NCBI RefSeq assembly: GCF_004362895.1
Contig: NZ_SNXI01000015.1
Coordinates: forward strand, 1-64,000
Reading direction: 5' to 3'
Length of the DNA: 64,000 bases
From: Idiomarina aquatica
Lineage (GTDB): Bacteria > Pseudomonadota > Gammaproteobacteria > Enterobacterales > Alteromonadaceae
The stretch's first letter is position 1, and every line of letters begins with the position of its first letter. Below the pieces are notes generated by a model that was given only the letters and a program-made list of their open reading frames with translations, was not told where the DNA came from and did not search any database. Both the position numbers and the translations under genes were made by a program. Positions 8,041-17,731 of the stretch are shown here, piece after piece.

Positions 8041-9180
8041 TCAGCCCAATTTCATCAATAAATTGCGAAACCCACCGGAAGGGTAATTAGCTCGTATAGG
8101 TGCGTCGGTAACCTCGAACTCCCCAAAGTGTTTTAGTAATTCTTCAGTGAATATACGCAGTTCCATTCTGGCTAGCGGTGCACCGGGACATACGTGTACA
8201 CCTCTTCCGTAAAGTAGGTTGTGGGCTTTGTTTTGTTCGGGGTTAAATGTATTGGCTTTGCCGAATACAGACTCATCACGGTTGGCTGAGGCCCAGAGCA
8301 CTGTCACTTTTTCGCCCTTTTTGACAGGGCAGCCGGATATTTCTGTGTCTTTGACTGCGCGACGGCGGTTTGAAATAAGTGGAGGGTCAATGCGTAGTAT
8401 TTCGTCTATGGCGTCGTCGGTACTTAAGTTGCCGTTGAGTATTTGCTCTACAACAAGTGGATTTTCTGCGAAGAAGTAGAAAATACTGCTAATGGCTGCA
8501 GCAATGGTGCCAACTTCGCCAGCGGTCCAGTTGCGTAAAATGCTGACAATTTCCGCTTCGTGAAGGTGGCGCGTTTCGCCATTCACTGTGACTGTTTCAT
8601 GCATTAGGCGGCATGTATTGTCGTCTTTGGCTGAGCCTGATTGTCTGCGAACGTCGAGCTGTTCATGAATCAATGCTTCAAACTCATCTGCCTTTTGCTT
8701 TAACGTTGCTCTATCGTTATTCACAATGGCCTGCTGGTTGGCTTCAAGCCACTCGCCTAATGTTCCTGTTAGTGATTCAGACCAACCGAGAAAGGCGCAC
8801 TGAATATGTAATGCAAAAGGCTTTGCGACATGACTGACAACATCAAATGATGTATTCGGTGTAATTCTGCTAATAATATCCTGAGCAATTTGCCGACAAG
8901 TGGGTTCAAAATCCCGTAAGTGATCAGCCTTAAAGTACGGCTCAATCACTTCTCGAAAAATACCATGCTCCGGCGGATCCATCCCGTTTGGAACCGACAA
9001 GTGGGAGCCTGCGGCATTGCTGAACGTTTCATGATTTTCGATAACCGAGCGGACATCATTATGCGTTAGTACCGCATGACCTAGCATCTTACTTTGGGCA
9101 ACAGGACACTTTTGCCTAAGCTCATCAAGTGACGCAACCTGATCCTGCTGTTCGGCAGACTCCCAACGACAATCTTTCAT
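8041..9180 (-). CDS. Cytochrome P450
   Basis: A soluble bacterial heme monooxygenase of 379 aa. The heme-binding loop YGRGVHVCPGAPLAR near the C-terminus matches FxxGxHxCxG with tyrosine in the first position. The ExxR motif is in DEILRIDPP, and the I-helix has TAGEVGT, in which glutamate replaces the more common aspartate of AGxDT. AGGAGG is placed well before the ATG. No ferredoxin or reductase partner is adjacent and the substrate is unknown. It lies between nhaD and hemN on a separate transcript. Confidence 0.9.
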   Translation of the reverse strand: MKDCRWESAEQQDQVASLDELRQKCPVAQSKMLGHAVLTHNDVRSVIENHETFSNAAGSHLSVPNGMDPPEHGIFREVIEPYFKADHLRDFEPTCRQIAQDIISRITPNTSFDVVSHVAKPFALHIQCAFLGWSESLTGTLGEWLEANQQAIVNNDRATLKQKADEFEALIHEQLDVRRQSGSAKDDNTCRLMHETVTVNGETRHLHEAEIVSILRNWTAGEVGTIAAAISSIFYFFAENPLVVEQILNGNLSTDDAIDEILRIDPPLISNRRRAVKDTEISGCPVKKGEKVTVLWASANRDESVFGKANTFNPEQNKAHNLLYGRGVHVCPGAPLARMELRIFTEELLKHFGEFEVTDAPIRANYPSGGFRNLLMKLG

Positions 9181-9259
9181 ACAACCTCCTAATTAATCTG
9201 ACAAGGCGGGCTGGGAAAGGCGTTGATGGGTTGGGTATTTCACAGCCCAACTCTGCCCG

Positions 9260-10621
9260 CTAAACCACTTTTGAGTAGCGGTTTTGGCCGTGATCCAGGT
9301 ATTCGTCGAAACAAGCGCAGATGCTACGCACCCAAAGGCGACCTAATTCGGTAACACGAAGTTTTTTGTCGGATACGTCGACTAAACCATCTTCAATGAA
9401 CGGTTTTAATAGCGGTATGGCCTCGGCAAAGTGAGCCCAGAAATCGTCGATGTCCCATTGTTCTTTGAAGGCTTCGACATCCAGTTCGAAGTGGCAAATC
9501 ACTTGCGAAATCAGCGCCGCACGCATTTTATCTTCATCAGTTAGTGCCATGCCTTTAATGATGGGGCGGTGACCTTCATCAATCATTTTATAGTAAGCTG
9601 GCAGCTCTTTTTCGTGTTGCCAAAGTACCCCGTTAACCTGGCTGATGGATGACACACCCAAGCCCAGTAAAGCGTCCTGACCGTCTGTGGTATAGCCCTG
9701 GAAGTTACGTTGTAAACGTCCTTCGCGTTGCGCAACAGCCAGGCCATCGTCTTGCTTGGCAAAGTGGTCCATGCCAATAAACTGATAACCCGCTTCGCTT
9801 AATTGGGTAATCGCCTGTTCTAATAAGCTGAGCTTAACGGACGGTTGCGGAATAGACTCTTCCGGAATTTTACGCTGGCCGGCAAAACGTTGCGGTAAAT
9901 GCGCATAACTGAATACCGAAATACGATCCGGATCCATCTCGATAACTTGCTCAATCGACTTTTTAAAGGTCTCCGGTTGCTGGTAAGGCAAGCCATAAAT
10001 TAAATCGAGGTTGATTGAATCAAAGCCCAGCTCTTTACTGAGCTTAAGCTGATGGCGAATTAAGTCGACATCTTGCACTCGATTTATTGCAATTTGTACC
10101 TTGGTATCAAAGTCTTGTACGCCATAACTAACGCGATTGAAACCCAGCGTGCGCAGGTGTCGTAACTTATCGTCACTGCAACTGCGCGGGTCAATCTCGA
10201 TACTGACTTCAGCGTTGTCAACAAAACTGAAATGTTGATGTACCAGCCCCATCAAGCGAGTTAGTTGTTGCTCCGTCAAGAAGGTCGGCGTGCCGCCGCC
10301 TAAATGAATTTGCCGGATTCGTTTGTCTGCAACCATTGGCTGATACATCGCCATTTCTTTTGCCAAATAGTCCAGGTATTTGTCGGCTTTGTGCTGGTGG
10401 CGGGTGATGACTTTATTACAGCCACAGTAGTAGCAGAGCTTGTGGCAAAAAGGCAGGTGCAGGTATAAGCACAGCTCATCGCCCGCAGTTCTAAGTGCCT
10501 GATTAATGCGTTGATGGTCAAACTGTTCAGTGAGCATCAATGCGGTTGGATAAGACGTATAACGGGGGCCGTTAATATTGTACTTATCGATTAGTTTTTT
10601 ATCCCATTGAATGACTGACAT
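9260..10621 (-). CDS. hemN: Oxygen-independent coproporphyrinogen III dehydrogenase
   Basis: A radical-SAM enzyme that converts coproporphyrinogen III to protoporphyrinogen IX without oxygen, in cytosolic heme synthesis. It has 453 aa, the usual HemN length, with the extended cluster motif CHKLCYYCGCN (CxxxCxxCxC) near residue 60, GGGTPTFL, and the N-terminal YNINGPRYTSYPTA typical of HemN rather than of HemW. It lies 33 bp downstream of ubiT on the same strand, so heme and quinone synthesis without oxygen are probably co-transcribed. Confidence 0.95.
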   Translation of the reverse strand: MSVIQWDKKLIDKYNINGPRYTSYPTALMLTEQFDHQRINQALRTAGDELCLYLHLPFCHKLCYYCGCNKVITRHQHKADKYLDYLAKEMAMYQPMVADKRIRQIHLGGGTPTFLTEQQLTRLMGLVHQHFSFVDNAEVSIEIDPRSCSDDKLRHLRTLGFNRVSYGVQDFDTKVQIAINRVQDVDLIRHQLKLSKELGFDSINLDLIYGLPYQQPETFKKSIEQVIEMDPDRISVFSYAHLPQRFAGQRKIPEESIPQPSVKLSLLEQAITQLSEAGYQFIGMDHFAKQDDGLAVAQREGRLQRNFQGYTTDGQDALLGLGVSSISQVNGVLWQHEKELPAYYKMIDEGHRPIIKGMALTDEDKMRAALISQVICHFELDVEAFKEQWDIDDFWAHFAEAIPLLKPFIEDGLVDVSDKKLRVTELGRLWVRSICACFDEYLDHGQNRYSKVV

Positions 10622-10654
10622 ATCGACCTCTTGACGGGTGTCAACTAACGCGTT

Positions 10655-11152
10655 TTAAGATGCCGTTATTATTCCATCTTTTCGGCGCTGTAAATAGGAC
10701 GCCAGTTTATCATCGAGTTTGAAAATTGGCTGTGGTAGCTTTTGATCTACCTCAATAGTGTCAAGAAAATTCTTAAGTGATAAGCCCAGCTCTGTATCAC
10801 CTTCAACCCGTAGTTGGCGTCGGAAAAATAGTGTGTCCGGATCGACCTTATTGTGGATTAACAACAAGAAGTCGGTGCTTTTTGCGCTCATGCTGGCATC
10901 GCTACTTTGCCGGGGTGGATTCACCTTAATGCGTTTATTTTCAAGGCTTATTGCAAAGCTTAAATCGATATCAGAAAACGTGATGAGTACGTTTTTGTCG
11001 GTTAAAAACGCCAGTTCATCATCGATGACTTCTTGTCTGAACAAACGGTTTAACAGCTGCTCAAAGGGTTTGAATTTAGCGTTTTCAGGTAGCCAGCGAT
11101 GTGCCTTAGCGCATTGGTTAAGTAAGCGCATTACCCCGTTGTTGGTATCCAT
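10655..11152 (-). CDS. ubiT: SCP2-domain ubiquinone biosynthesis accessory factor
   Basis: A 165-aa protein with a lipid-binding SCP2 fold, matching UbiT (YhbT). In E. coli it is needed for oxygen-independent ubiquinone synthesis, probably by holding the polyprenyl intermediates. The central region (LTDKNVLITFSDIDLSFAISL) and the later DPDTLFFRRQLRVEGDTELGL are typical. It is divergent from ubiU-ubiV across a 110-bp gap, the same arrangement as in enterobacteria. Confidence 0.9.
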   Translation of the reverse strand: MDTNNGVMRLLNQCAKAHRWLPENAKFKPFEQLLNRLFRQEVIDDELAFLTDKNVLITFSDIDLSFAISLENKRIKVNPPRQSSDASMSAKSTDFLLLIHNKVDPDTLFFRRQLRVEGDTELGLSLKNFLDTIEVDQKLPQPIFKLDDKLASYLQRRKDGIITAS

Positions 11153-11262
11153 TAAAATCTCTCCCTTTTAAATAAATATTTAAAATGTGCCTTTATAATA
11201 ATCGCTATCGAATGAGTAATTCTTAACTTAAGTAAAAAACACAGCAAAAAATTGAGGCGATT

Positions 11263-12255
11263 ATGGAGCTATTGTGCCCAGCGGGCAGTATTCCGGCATT
11301 AAAAGCGGCGATAGAAAACGGTGCTGATGCCGTTTATGTCGGCTTAAAAGACGAAACCAACGCGCGCCATTTTGCCGGGCTAAACTTGAACGCGATGAAG
11401 CTTGCCGAGGCAGCCGATTATGTTCATCGCCATGGCAAAAAGATGCATGTCGCGATTAACACATTTGCGCATGCCAACCAATGGCATAAATGGCGGGATG
11501 CCGTTGATGGCGCCGTTGCTGCCGGTGCGGATGTGCTGATTATATCGGATATCGCGGTACTGGGCTATGCCGCTGAGCGTTATCCCCGGATCGAACGTCA
11601 CCTTAGTGTTCAGGCCTCGGCGACTAACGCCGGCGCGATAGAGTTTTACCGACAATATGGCATTTCGAGAGTGGTGTTGCCCAGGGTTCTGTCGATGCAA
11701 CAAGTCAGAGCATTGGCAAGAACTACCGACATCGAACTGGAAGTGTTTGCGTTTGGTAGTTTGTGCATCATGGCTGAGGGACGTTGCTACCTGAGTTCTT
11801 ATATGACCGGTGAATCACCTAACACGGCGGGTGCGTGTTCGCCCGCAGCCTATGTTGAATGGGAGCATCAGGGTAGCCGTTTAGAAAGCCGTTTAAATGG
11901 CGTTGTTATTGACCGTTTTGGCGACGGCGAAAATGCCGGGTATCCAACCTTGTGTAAGGGGCGTTTTAGCGTCGATGATGAACTCTACAACGTGCTAGAG
12001 GAGCCCACCAGCTTAAATACCCTTAGCCTGCTACCGCAACTGTATAAAGAAGGTATCGCATCTTTAAAAATTGAAGGGCGACAGCGAAGCCCCGCCTACG
12101 TAGCGCAGATTACTAAAGTTTGGCGCCAGGCGATCGATCGCGTCATGCAGGAGCCCGAAAACTTTAGCGTTGAACAAGAGTGGGATCGAGTGCTGGCCTC
12201 GTTATCTGAAGGAAGCCAAACCACCCTTGGCGCTTATCACCGGAAGTGGAAATAA
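11263..12255 (+). CDS. ubiU: O2-independent ubiquinone hydroxylation protein UbiU
   Basis: A U32-peptidase-family iron-sulfur protein of 330 aa (MELLCPAGSIPALKAAIENGADAVYVG start). With UbiV it hydroxylates ubiquinone precursors without oxygen. The cluster cysteines are visible as GSLCIMAEGRC, GACSPAAY and PTLCKGRF. It is 3 bp from ubiV and is translationally coupled. I found no convincing FNR box in the gap shared with ubiT. Confidence 0.93.
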   Translation: MELLCPAGSIPALKAAIENGADAVYVGLKDETNARHFAGLNLNAMKLAEAADYVHRHGKKMHVAINTFAHANQWHKWRDAVDGAVAAGADVLIISDIAVLGYAAERYPRIERHLSVQASATNAGAIEFYRQYGISRVVLPRVLSMQQVRALARTTDIELEVFAFGSLCIMAEGRCYLSSYMTGESPNTAGACSPAAYVEWEHQGSRLESRLNGVVIDRFGDGENAGYPTLCKGRFSVDDELYNVLEEPTSLNTLSLLPQLYKEGIASLKIEGRQRSPAYVAQITKVWRQAIDRVMQEPENFSVEQEWDRVLASLSEGSQTTLGAYHRKWK

Positions 12256-12258
12256 ATT

Positions 12259-13137
12259 ATGCAAATCGCATTAGGACCTATTTTATACTTTTGGCCAAAG
12301 GCAAAGGTCAAAGCGTTCTACCGCCAGGTTGCCGAGTCGGATACTATCGACCGTGTATATCTGGGCGAAACTGTCTGTAGTAAGCGTCGAGAGTTGGGCT
12401 TGGAAGATTACCTGCAAATAGCACATGAACTGCGTGAGTCAGGTAAACAAGTCTGTCTGTCTACGATGACGCTATTAGAAGCGCCGGCGGAGCTGGCGCA
12501 AATGACAAAGTATTGTGACAACGGTGAGTTCGAGGTAGAGGCCAATGACGTTGGCGCCATTCCTTACTTACGCGAACACGGAGTCAACTTTACTGTTGGC
12601 TCAGCGATTAATATATACAATCACGAGGCGCTGAGGCGTTTTGTGGATATGGGAATGAATCATTGGGTAACGCCCTATGAATTATCACAACAGTGGCTGA
12701 CAGATATTTTAAAGCAGCCCCGGATAAGCAGTGTGCGCAGTTTGTTCCAAACTGAAGTTTTTGCGTTTGGACATATGCCCTTGGCTTGGTCAGGACGGTG
12801 TTTTACCGCTCGTTCTGAAAATCGTCCGAAGGATCAGTGTGAACTTTGTTGTATTAAATACCCGCAAGGTCGCACCGTTAAAAGCCAGGACGGTAAACAA
12901 GTGTTTGTATTGAATGGTATTCAAACGCAATCAGGTTCGCGTTACAACTTAATTAATCAACTGCCCACCATGAAAGGATTAGTCGACCGCATTCGTATTA
13001 GCCCGCAACCCGAGGGTACGCTGCAATGGGTAGACCGTTTTAAAGCGAATATGAGCGGCGACAACCCGATTGCGCTAACACAGGGTGAGAGCAATGGCTA
13101 TTGGTTACAGCTTGCTGGTATGGTAAAAGCAGGCTAA
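12259..13137 (+). CDS. ubiV: O2-independent ubiquinone hydroxylation protein UbiV
   Basis: A partner of UbiU and also of the U32 family, 292 aa. Cluster cysteines are in ETVCSKRRE near residue 40 and in GRCFTARS...CELCC near residues 180-200, matching the four-cysteine pattern of E. coli UbiV. The UbiUV complex lets cells make ubiquinone during anaerobic growth, for instance on nitrogen oxides. Confidence 0.93.
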   Translation: MQIALGPILYFWPKAKVKAFYRQVAESDTIDRVYLGETVCSKRRELGLEDYLQIAHELRESGKQVCLSTMTLLEAPAELAQMTKYCDNGEFEVEANDVGAIPYLREHGVNFTVGSAINIYNHEALRRFVDMGMNHWVTPYELSQQWLTDILKQPRISSVRSLFQTEVFAFGHMPLAWSGRCFTARSENRPKDQCELCCIKYPQGRTVKSQDGKQVFVLNGIQTQSGSRYNLINQLPTMKGLVDRIRISPQPEGTLQWVDRFKANMSGDNPIALTQGESNGYWLQLAGMVKAG

Positions 13138-13161
13138 TCAGCGTTAACGATAAGGGAGCTT

Positions 13162-13695
13162 ATGCAAACAACACGGATTGGAATTATTACAGTCAGTGAC
13201 CGCGCCAGTCGGGGTCAATATGAGGATATCTCAGGTCCGGCAATTGAGGCGACACTAAACGACTATTTAACGTCTTCGTGGAAGCCGGTGTACCGGGTTA
13301 TTGAAGATGAACAATCGCTTATTGCGCAAACTATAAAAGAGCTGGTGGACAAAGAAGGTTGTTGTCTGGTGGTGACTACCGGTGGTACTGGCCCGGCTAA
13401 ACGCGATGTAACTCCCGAGGCAACTGAAGCGGTTTGCGACCGCATGATGCCGGGCTTTGGCGAGCTAATGCGACAAGAATCGTTAAAATACGTACCAACC
13501 GCAATTCTCTCACGCCAAACTGCGGGCTTAAGAGGGTCTTCATTGATTATTAATTTACCCGGTAAACCTAAAGCCATTCGTCAGTGCTTAGACGCGGTAT
13601 TCCCGGCAGTGCCTTATTGTATAGATTTGATGGAAGGCCCTTATCTGGAGTGCGATGAAACGGTGATTAAACCCTTCCGTCCTAAGAATAAGTAG
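13162..13695 (+). CDS. mog: Molybdopterin adenylyltransferase
   Basis: Adenylates molybdopterin before molybdenum insertion. It has 177 aa and the MPT-binding motif TTGGTGPAKRDVTPEAT, followed by MPGFGELMRQESL and PTAILSRQ, which match Mog more closely than MoaB. It lies 24 bp after ubiV, so probably in the same transcript. Together with moeB (18931-19689) it suggests that molybdenum-dependent nitrate respiration is encoded elsewhere in the genome. Confidence 0.9.
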   Translation: MQTTRIGIITVSDRASRGQYEDISGPAIEATLNDYLTSSWKPVYRVIEDEQSLIAQTIKELVDKEGCCLVVTTGGTGPAKRDVTPEATEAVCDRMMPGFGELMRQESLKYVPTAILSRQTAGLRGSSLIINLPGKPKAIRQCLDAVFPAVPYCIDLMEGPYLECDETVIKPFRPKNK

Positions 13696-14727
13696 TTATG
13701 TGCCATGCCGGAGTCGTAGCAGGCTTCGGCATAATCCGATAAAGGTTACCGTCCAGGCACATAAAGCTATATAGAAGAAGGTTGTCGGTAAGGCGTCCAA
13801 AAACGAAAATTGCATGGCTTTTAACATGACATAAGTGCAAGCTGAATACATACCTAATGGGAACACAGCTCCCCAATAAAGTGGGTCATAGGCAAACGGG
13901 AAACGCCGAATGACGTGTCGCCACACACCCAAAATAAGCAGCATGGGTATCCACCAACTGCCAGTCGCCCAATAGAAAATGGTAAAGCCTTTAATGAAGG
14001 GGACCAGACTTTCCAGAAAGGGGGCTTTCGGTGAGTTAATAATTAGCAAGGAACCCGCTAACGTTGAAATAGCCATTGCACCCATGTTTATCCAATACGG
14101 TGGCGCCAGATCACTGGGCACGAATTGGAAAAACGTATAGCGATAAAAAATCAGCGACATCATCCAGATGTACAGCATGCCACCCCAAAGCCACATAGAA
14201 AGTGCCAGAAAGTTAAGTTCGAGTTTCCAGGGTTGTGCAGTTTGTGTCGCTAAATAAGCGCTGAGTACGGCAACTGCCTGTGTTGCAACTACAGCCAATA
14301 ACCAAGCACCGCTAATGCCTTTGTCTAGTGACGGTTTGTTACGGCGAATCGTCAATGCGGTAAAAACTGTATAGGTTAGAATAATCCAGAGCAGTAATGC
14401 GATTACCCAGGCGCTAAAAGCTAGCCAGTAATTGTCATAAAGAATAAGCAACTGACTGCCGACCAAGGTGGTTCCGGCAACGGCAGTAAAAAATGCTGGG
14501 CCTTTGTTGTGACTGACTAAATCACTGAAGAACTCGTTGGAAAAACGGATGGCGCGGTAGCTGTATAGAAAAGTTAAAATTGCCCAGCTGAGTGTAGAAA
14601 CGAAAAAAAGAAGTTTGGCAATAAAAGGCCATTGCTGCTGGTGTGCAGCAATGGCGATAATTCCTGTGGCCATCACCAGCCCAAAGTAGGCTGGTGACAA
14701 GTCTTTTGATTTATCAAGTAGGCTCAT
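13696..14727 (-). CDS. TDT-family transporter (TehA/SLAC1-like)
   Basis: A membrane protein of about 343 aa with ten hydrophobic segments. The N-terminal SPAYFGLVMATGIIAIA is characteristic of the tellurite-resistance/dicarboxylate transporter family. I chose ATG 14727, which has GGAG 6 nt upstream; the frame stays open to 14754. The stop codon abuts the convergent mog stop. It lies 27 bp downstream of the double narK on the same strand, so it may move nitrite, nitrate or a related anion, but no substrate can be read from the sequence. Confidence 0.8.
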   Translation of the reverse strand: MSLLDKSKDLSPAYFGLVMATGIIAIAAHQQQWPFIAKLLFFVSTLSWAILTFLYSYRAIRFSNEFFSDLVSHNKGPAFFTAVAGTTLVGSQLLILYDNYWLAFSAWVIALLLWIILTYTVFTALTIRRNKPSLDKGISGAWLLAVVATQAVAVLSAYLATQTAQPWKLELNFLALSMWLWGGMLYIWMMSLIFYRYTFFQFVPSDLAPPYWINMGAMAISTLAGSLLIINSPKAPFLESLVPFIKGFTIFYWATGSWWIPMLLILGVWRHVIRRFPFAYDPLYWGAVFPLGMYSACTYVMLKAMQFSFLDALPTTFFYIALCAWTVTFIGLCRSLLRLRHGT

Positions 14728-14754
14728 AACGTCTCCGCCTGAGCCTTGCTTCAC

Positions 14755-17424
14755 TTAGCAAGGATCAGGTGCATTTTTACGAGAGTAGAACCACCAAGTT
14801 ATCACACCACATATTGCGTAAAAGATGATAAAGCTCACCAAAGCGGCAGAAACTCCGCCGGTAAGGCTTATTGAAGTACCATAGGACTTCGGGATAAAGA
14901 AGCCGCCATAGGCTGCAAATGCCGATATAAATCCGATAACGGCTGCGGACTCTTTATTACCCTGCTTAATGGCCTCGTCAGTATCACCTAACTCACGTTT
15001 GCGCTGGTTCAGGAAGATGACCGGTACCATACGGAAAGTGGAACCGTTACCAATACCAGTGGCAATAAACAACACCATAAAGGCGGAGAAGAAGCCCCAG
15101 AAATTACCTTCGGTACCCGCTATCGGCAAGAAGTAAATAACACCGATAACACCGACAATCATCAACAGGAAGTTCCAGAAAGTAACGCGAGCACCGCCCA
15201 GCTTGTCAGCAATAATGCCCCCGGCAGGTCGTGCTAGCGCACCCACTAGTGGTCCTAAGAAGGCATAAGCGGTTGGGTCAACTTCCGGGAACAGCATACC
15301 GGATAACAGAGGGAAGCCAGCGGCAAAGCCGATAAAGCTACCGAAAGTTCCCAGGTACAAGATACACATTATCCAGTTGTGGAAGCGTTTGAAGATGACC
15401 GCCTGGTCGCTGAATGAGGCTTTCGCAGACGAAATGTCGTTCATGCCGAACCAGGCCGCAATAGAACCGATAATGATCAAAGGCACCCATAAGAAAGCTG
15501 CGTTTTGCAGCCAGATTTCCTGACCAGCATTGGCGCCCTCCTGAATGACCAGCGGGTCGCCTTCAATACCACCGAATACGCTCGCAGCAATAACTAATGG
15601 CGCCAGTAACTGCATACCGGATACACCCAGGTTACCCAAGCCGGCGTTCATGCCTAATGCACCGCCTTTTTCTTTTTGTGGATAGAAAAAGCTGATGTTC
15701 GACATACTGGATGAAAAGTTACCGCCACCGAAGCCACACAATAAGGCTAAAATCAGCATGATCATGTACGGGGTATCGGTGTCTTGAACGGCGAAGCCAA
15801 TCCAAATACACGGTAGCAATAAAGACGCGGTGGATATCGCGGTCCAGCGTCGCCCACCGAATATCGGCACCATGAAGCTATAGAATATCCGCAGAGTCGC
15901 ACCGGAAAGCGCGGGCAGGGCGGCTAACCAGAACAGTTCGTTTTGACTATACGGGAAGCCCAGCGCAGGCATTTTAACCACCAGAATACTCCAGATGGTC
16001 CACACCGCGAACGCTAAAAATAGGTTGGGTATGGAAATCCATAGGTTACGGCTGGCAATTCGTTTCCCTTTTTCTTCCCAGAATGTTTTATCTTCCGGGC
16101 GCCAGTCATCCAGTACCATCGAGTTTGGTGTGGAAAGTTCCGGCAGATCACGTTCTTCGCGATCTTCTTTGTACTCAACGCGTTCGGCTTTAACAATGGC
16201 AGCATTCATCCACAGCAGCGAAACGGTCGCAATCACAAACAGCAACATAAAGCTACTTTGCCATACACCAATAACGTCATTGAGCATACCGAAGGTCAGT
16301 GGCAGCAAGAAACCGCCTAAACCACCGATCATGCCGACAACACCACCGACGGCACCGACGCTTTTCGGATAGTAAACCGGAATGTGCTTAAACACTGCCG
16401 CTTTACCCAGTGACATAAAGAAGCCAAGCACGAAGGTTAAAAACACAAAACCGACTAAGGTAATTTCAAACTGGAAATTGTAAGTCTGGTCGATACCTTT
16501 AACCGCGTACTCAGTGCTGGGGTAGCTCAGCAGGAACGTACAAATAATGGAGGCAATAAAGGTCCAGTACATGACTCGACGGGCACCGTACTTGTCTGAC
16601 ATCCAACCGCCCAAAATACGGAACAGTGACGCCGGAATGGTGTACAGTGCCGCAATCATACCGGCGGTTTTTACGTCCAGTTCATACACACCAATCAGGT
16701 AATGCGGCAGCCATAAGGCCAATGCTACAAACGCACCGAATACGAAGAAGTAGTAAAGCGAGAAGCGCCAAACACGCAAATCGCTTAACGGCGATAACTG
16801 CTCCCAGAAGCCTTGTTGTTGCTTGGCAGCTCGGTCGTTCTTAAGCGGGTCTTCTTTGGCGAGGACGAAGAATGAGATACCGGCAATAGCCAATACGGTC
16901 GCATAAATTTGCGCTGTACCTTGCCAACCCAATGCAATCAATAAAAACGGCGCGCCGAAGTTGGTTACCGCCGAACCCACGTTGCCCGCACCAAAAATAC
17001 CCAGCGCAGTGCCTTGCTTCTCTTTGACGTCGTTAAACCAGGCGGCGGTGTACGTCACACCGACAATAAACGAGCCACCGGCTAAACCGACACCGAGTGC
17101 CGCGATTAGCAACATAATGTAGCTGTTGGCAAAGGTCAGCAAGTAAACACATGCTGAGGTTAGCAGCATTAAAACGGCAAAGACTTTTTTACCGCCCAAA
17201 CGGTCAGTCCATATCCCCAGGAACATGCGGCTAATAGAGCCGGTCAGTACTGGGGTGGCCATGAGCAAACCAAGTTGAGTATCGGTCAGGTTAAAGTCTT
17301 CTTTTATCTGAATACCGATAATGGAAAAAATTGTCCATACGGCAAAACACAACGTAAATGCTAACGTCGAAAGCATTAGCGCATAGTTGCGTTGGCCCGG
17401 GGACGTGGTGACGGACTGGTTCAT
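14755..17424 (-). CDS. narK: Fused double NarK nitrate/nitrite transporter
   Basis: An 889-aa protein with two complete MFS domains in one chain (about residues 1-420 and 440-889), joined by a charged linker. The N-terminal half has the NarK1-type features of a proton/nitrate symporter, and the second half resembles NarK2-type nitrate/nitrite antiporters. Nitrate-signature stretches such as GLAGGSFIVGVTYTAAWF and GFGGGNFSSSMSNISFFYP are visible in the two halves. Fusions of this type are known in Paracoccus and other denitrifiers. The promoter must lie in the 300-bp gap towards nnrS. AGGAGG lies a few bases before the ATG. Confidence 0.9.
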   Translation of the reverse strand: MNQSVTTSPGQRNYALMLSTLAFTLCFAVWTIFSIIGIQIKEDFNLTDTQLGLLMATPVLTGSISRMFLGIWTDRLGGKKVFAVLMLLTSACVYLLTFANSYIMLLIAALGVGLAGGSFIVGVTYTAAWFNDVKEKQGTALGIFGAGNVGSAVTNFGAPFLLIALGWQGTAQIYATVLAIAGISFFVLAKEDPLKNDRAAKQQQGFWEQLSPLSDLRVWRFSLYYFFVFGAFVALALWLPHYLIGVYELDVKTAGMIAALYTIPASLFRILGGWMSDKYGARRVMYWTFIASIICTFLLSYPSTEYAVKGIDQTYNFQFEITLVGFVFLTFVLGFFMSLGKAAVFKHIPVYYPKSVGAVGGVVGMIGGLGGFLLPLTFGMLNDVIGVWQSSFMLLFVIATVSLLWMNAAIVKAERVEYKEDREERDLPELSTPNSMVLDDWRPEDKTFWEEKGKRIASRNLWISIPNLFLAFAVWTIWSILVVKMPALGFPYSQNELFWLAALPALSGATLRIFYSFMVPIFGGRRWTAISTASLLLPCIWIGFAVQDTDTPYMIMLILALLCGFGGGNFSSSMSNISFFYPQKEKGGALGMNAGLGNLGVSGMQLLAPLVIAASVFGGIEGDPLVIQEGANAGQEIWLQNAAFLWVPLIIIGSIAAWFGMNDISSAKASFSDQAVIFKRFHNWIMCILYLGTFGSFIGFAAGFPLLSGMLFPEVDPTAYAFLGPLVGALARPAGGIIADKLGGARVTFWNFLLMIVGVIGVIYFLPIAGTEGNFWGFFSAFMVLFIATGIGNGSTFRMVPVIFLNQRKRELGDTDEAIKQGNKESAAVIGFISAFAAYGGFFIPKSYGTSISLTGGVSAALVSFIIFYAICGVITWWFYSRKNAPDPC

Positions 17425-17731
17425 AAAGAAACCTCCTAAATAGCCCTATATTCGATGGCATTACTTTACGAGGTTTTTAAATAAAATACTTTATTATCAA
17501 ATAGCTATAGACAGGTCACGGATAATCAACAGTACCTAAAAAAGGGTGTCGGGGTTATGGATACAAGCCGCGAATTTTGGCGTTTTCTTAACTCTTTGTG
17601 GGTATTTTTAAAAAACAAAGCCAAGGAGGCATAAACTTTGGGGTACTTCACTATATTTGCTAGTATGCTCTTTCAATAATATGCATTATAAATGTACCAT
17701 AAAGCAAGATTAAATAATCAGAGCGTTGACT
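17425..17731. other. Divergent intergenic region narK / nnrS
   Basis: About 300 bp, AT-rich, with no open frame I would call. It must carry the promoters of narK (minus) and nnrS (plus). I looked for FNR boxes, GGGT-N7-ACCC NorR sites and sigma-54 GG-N10-GC motifs and found none convincing. Confidence 0.5.

Noticed and set aside
11153-11262. FNR box in the ubiT-ubiU gap
   Set aside because: No TTGAT-N4-ATCAA-like sequence with both half-sites could be found.
17425-17731. NorR/sigma-54 control of nnrS
   Set aside because: No GGGT-N7-ACCC site and no GG-N10-GC element was found in the gap.
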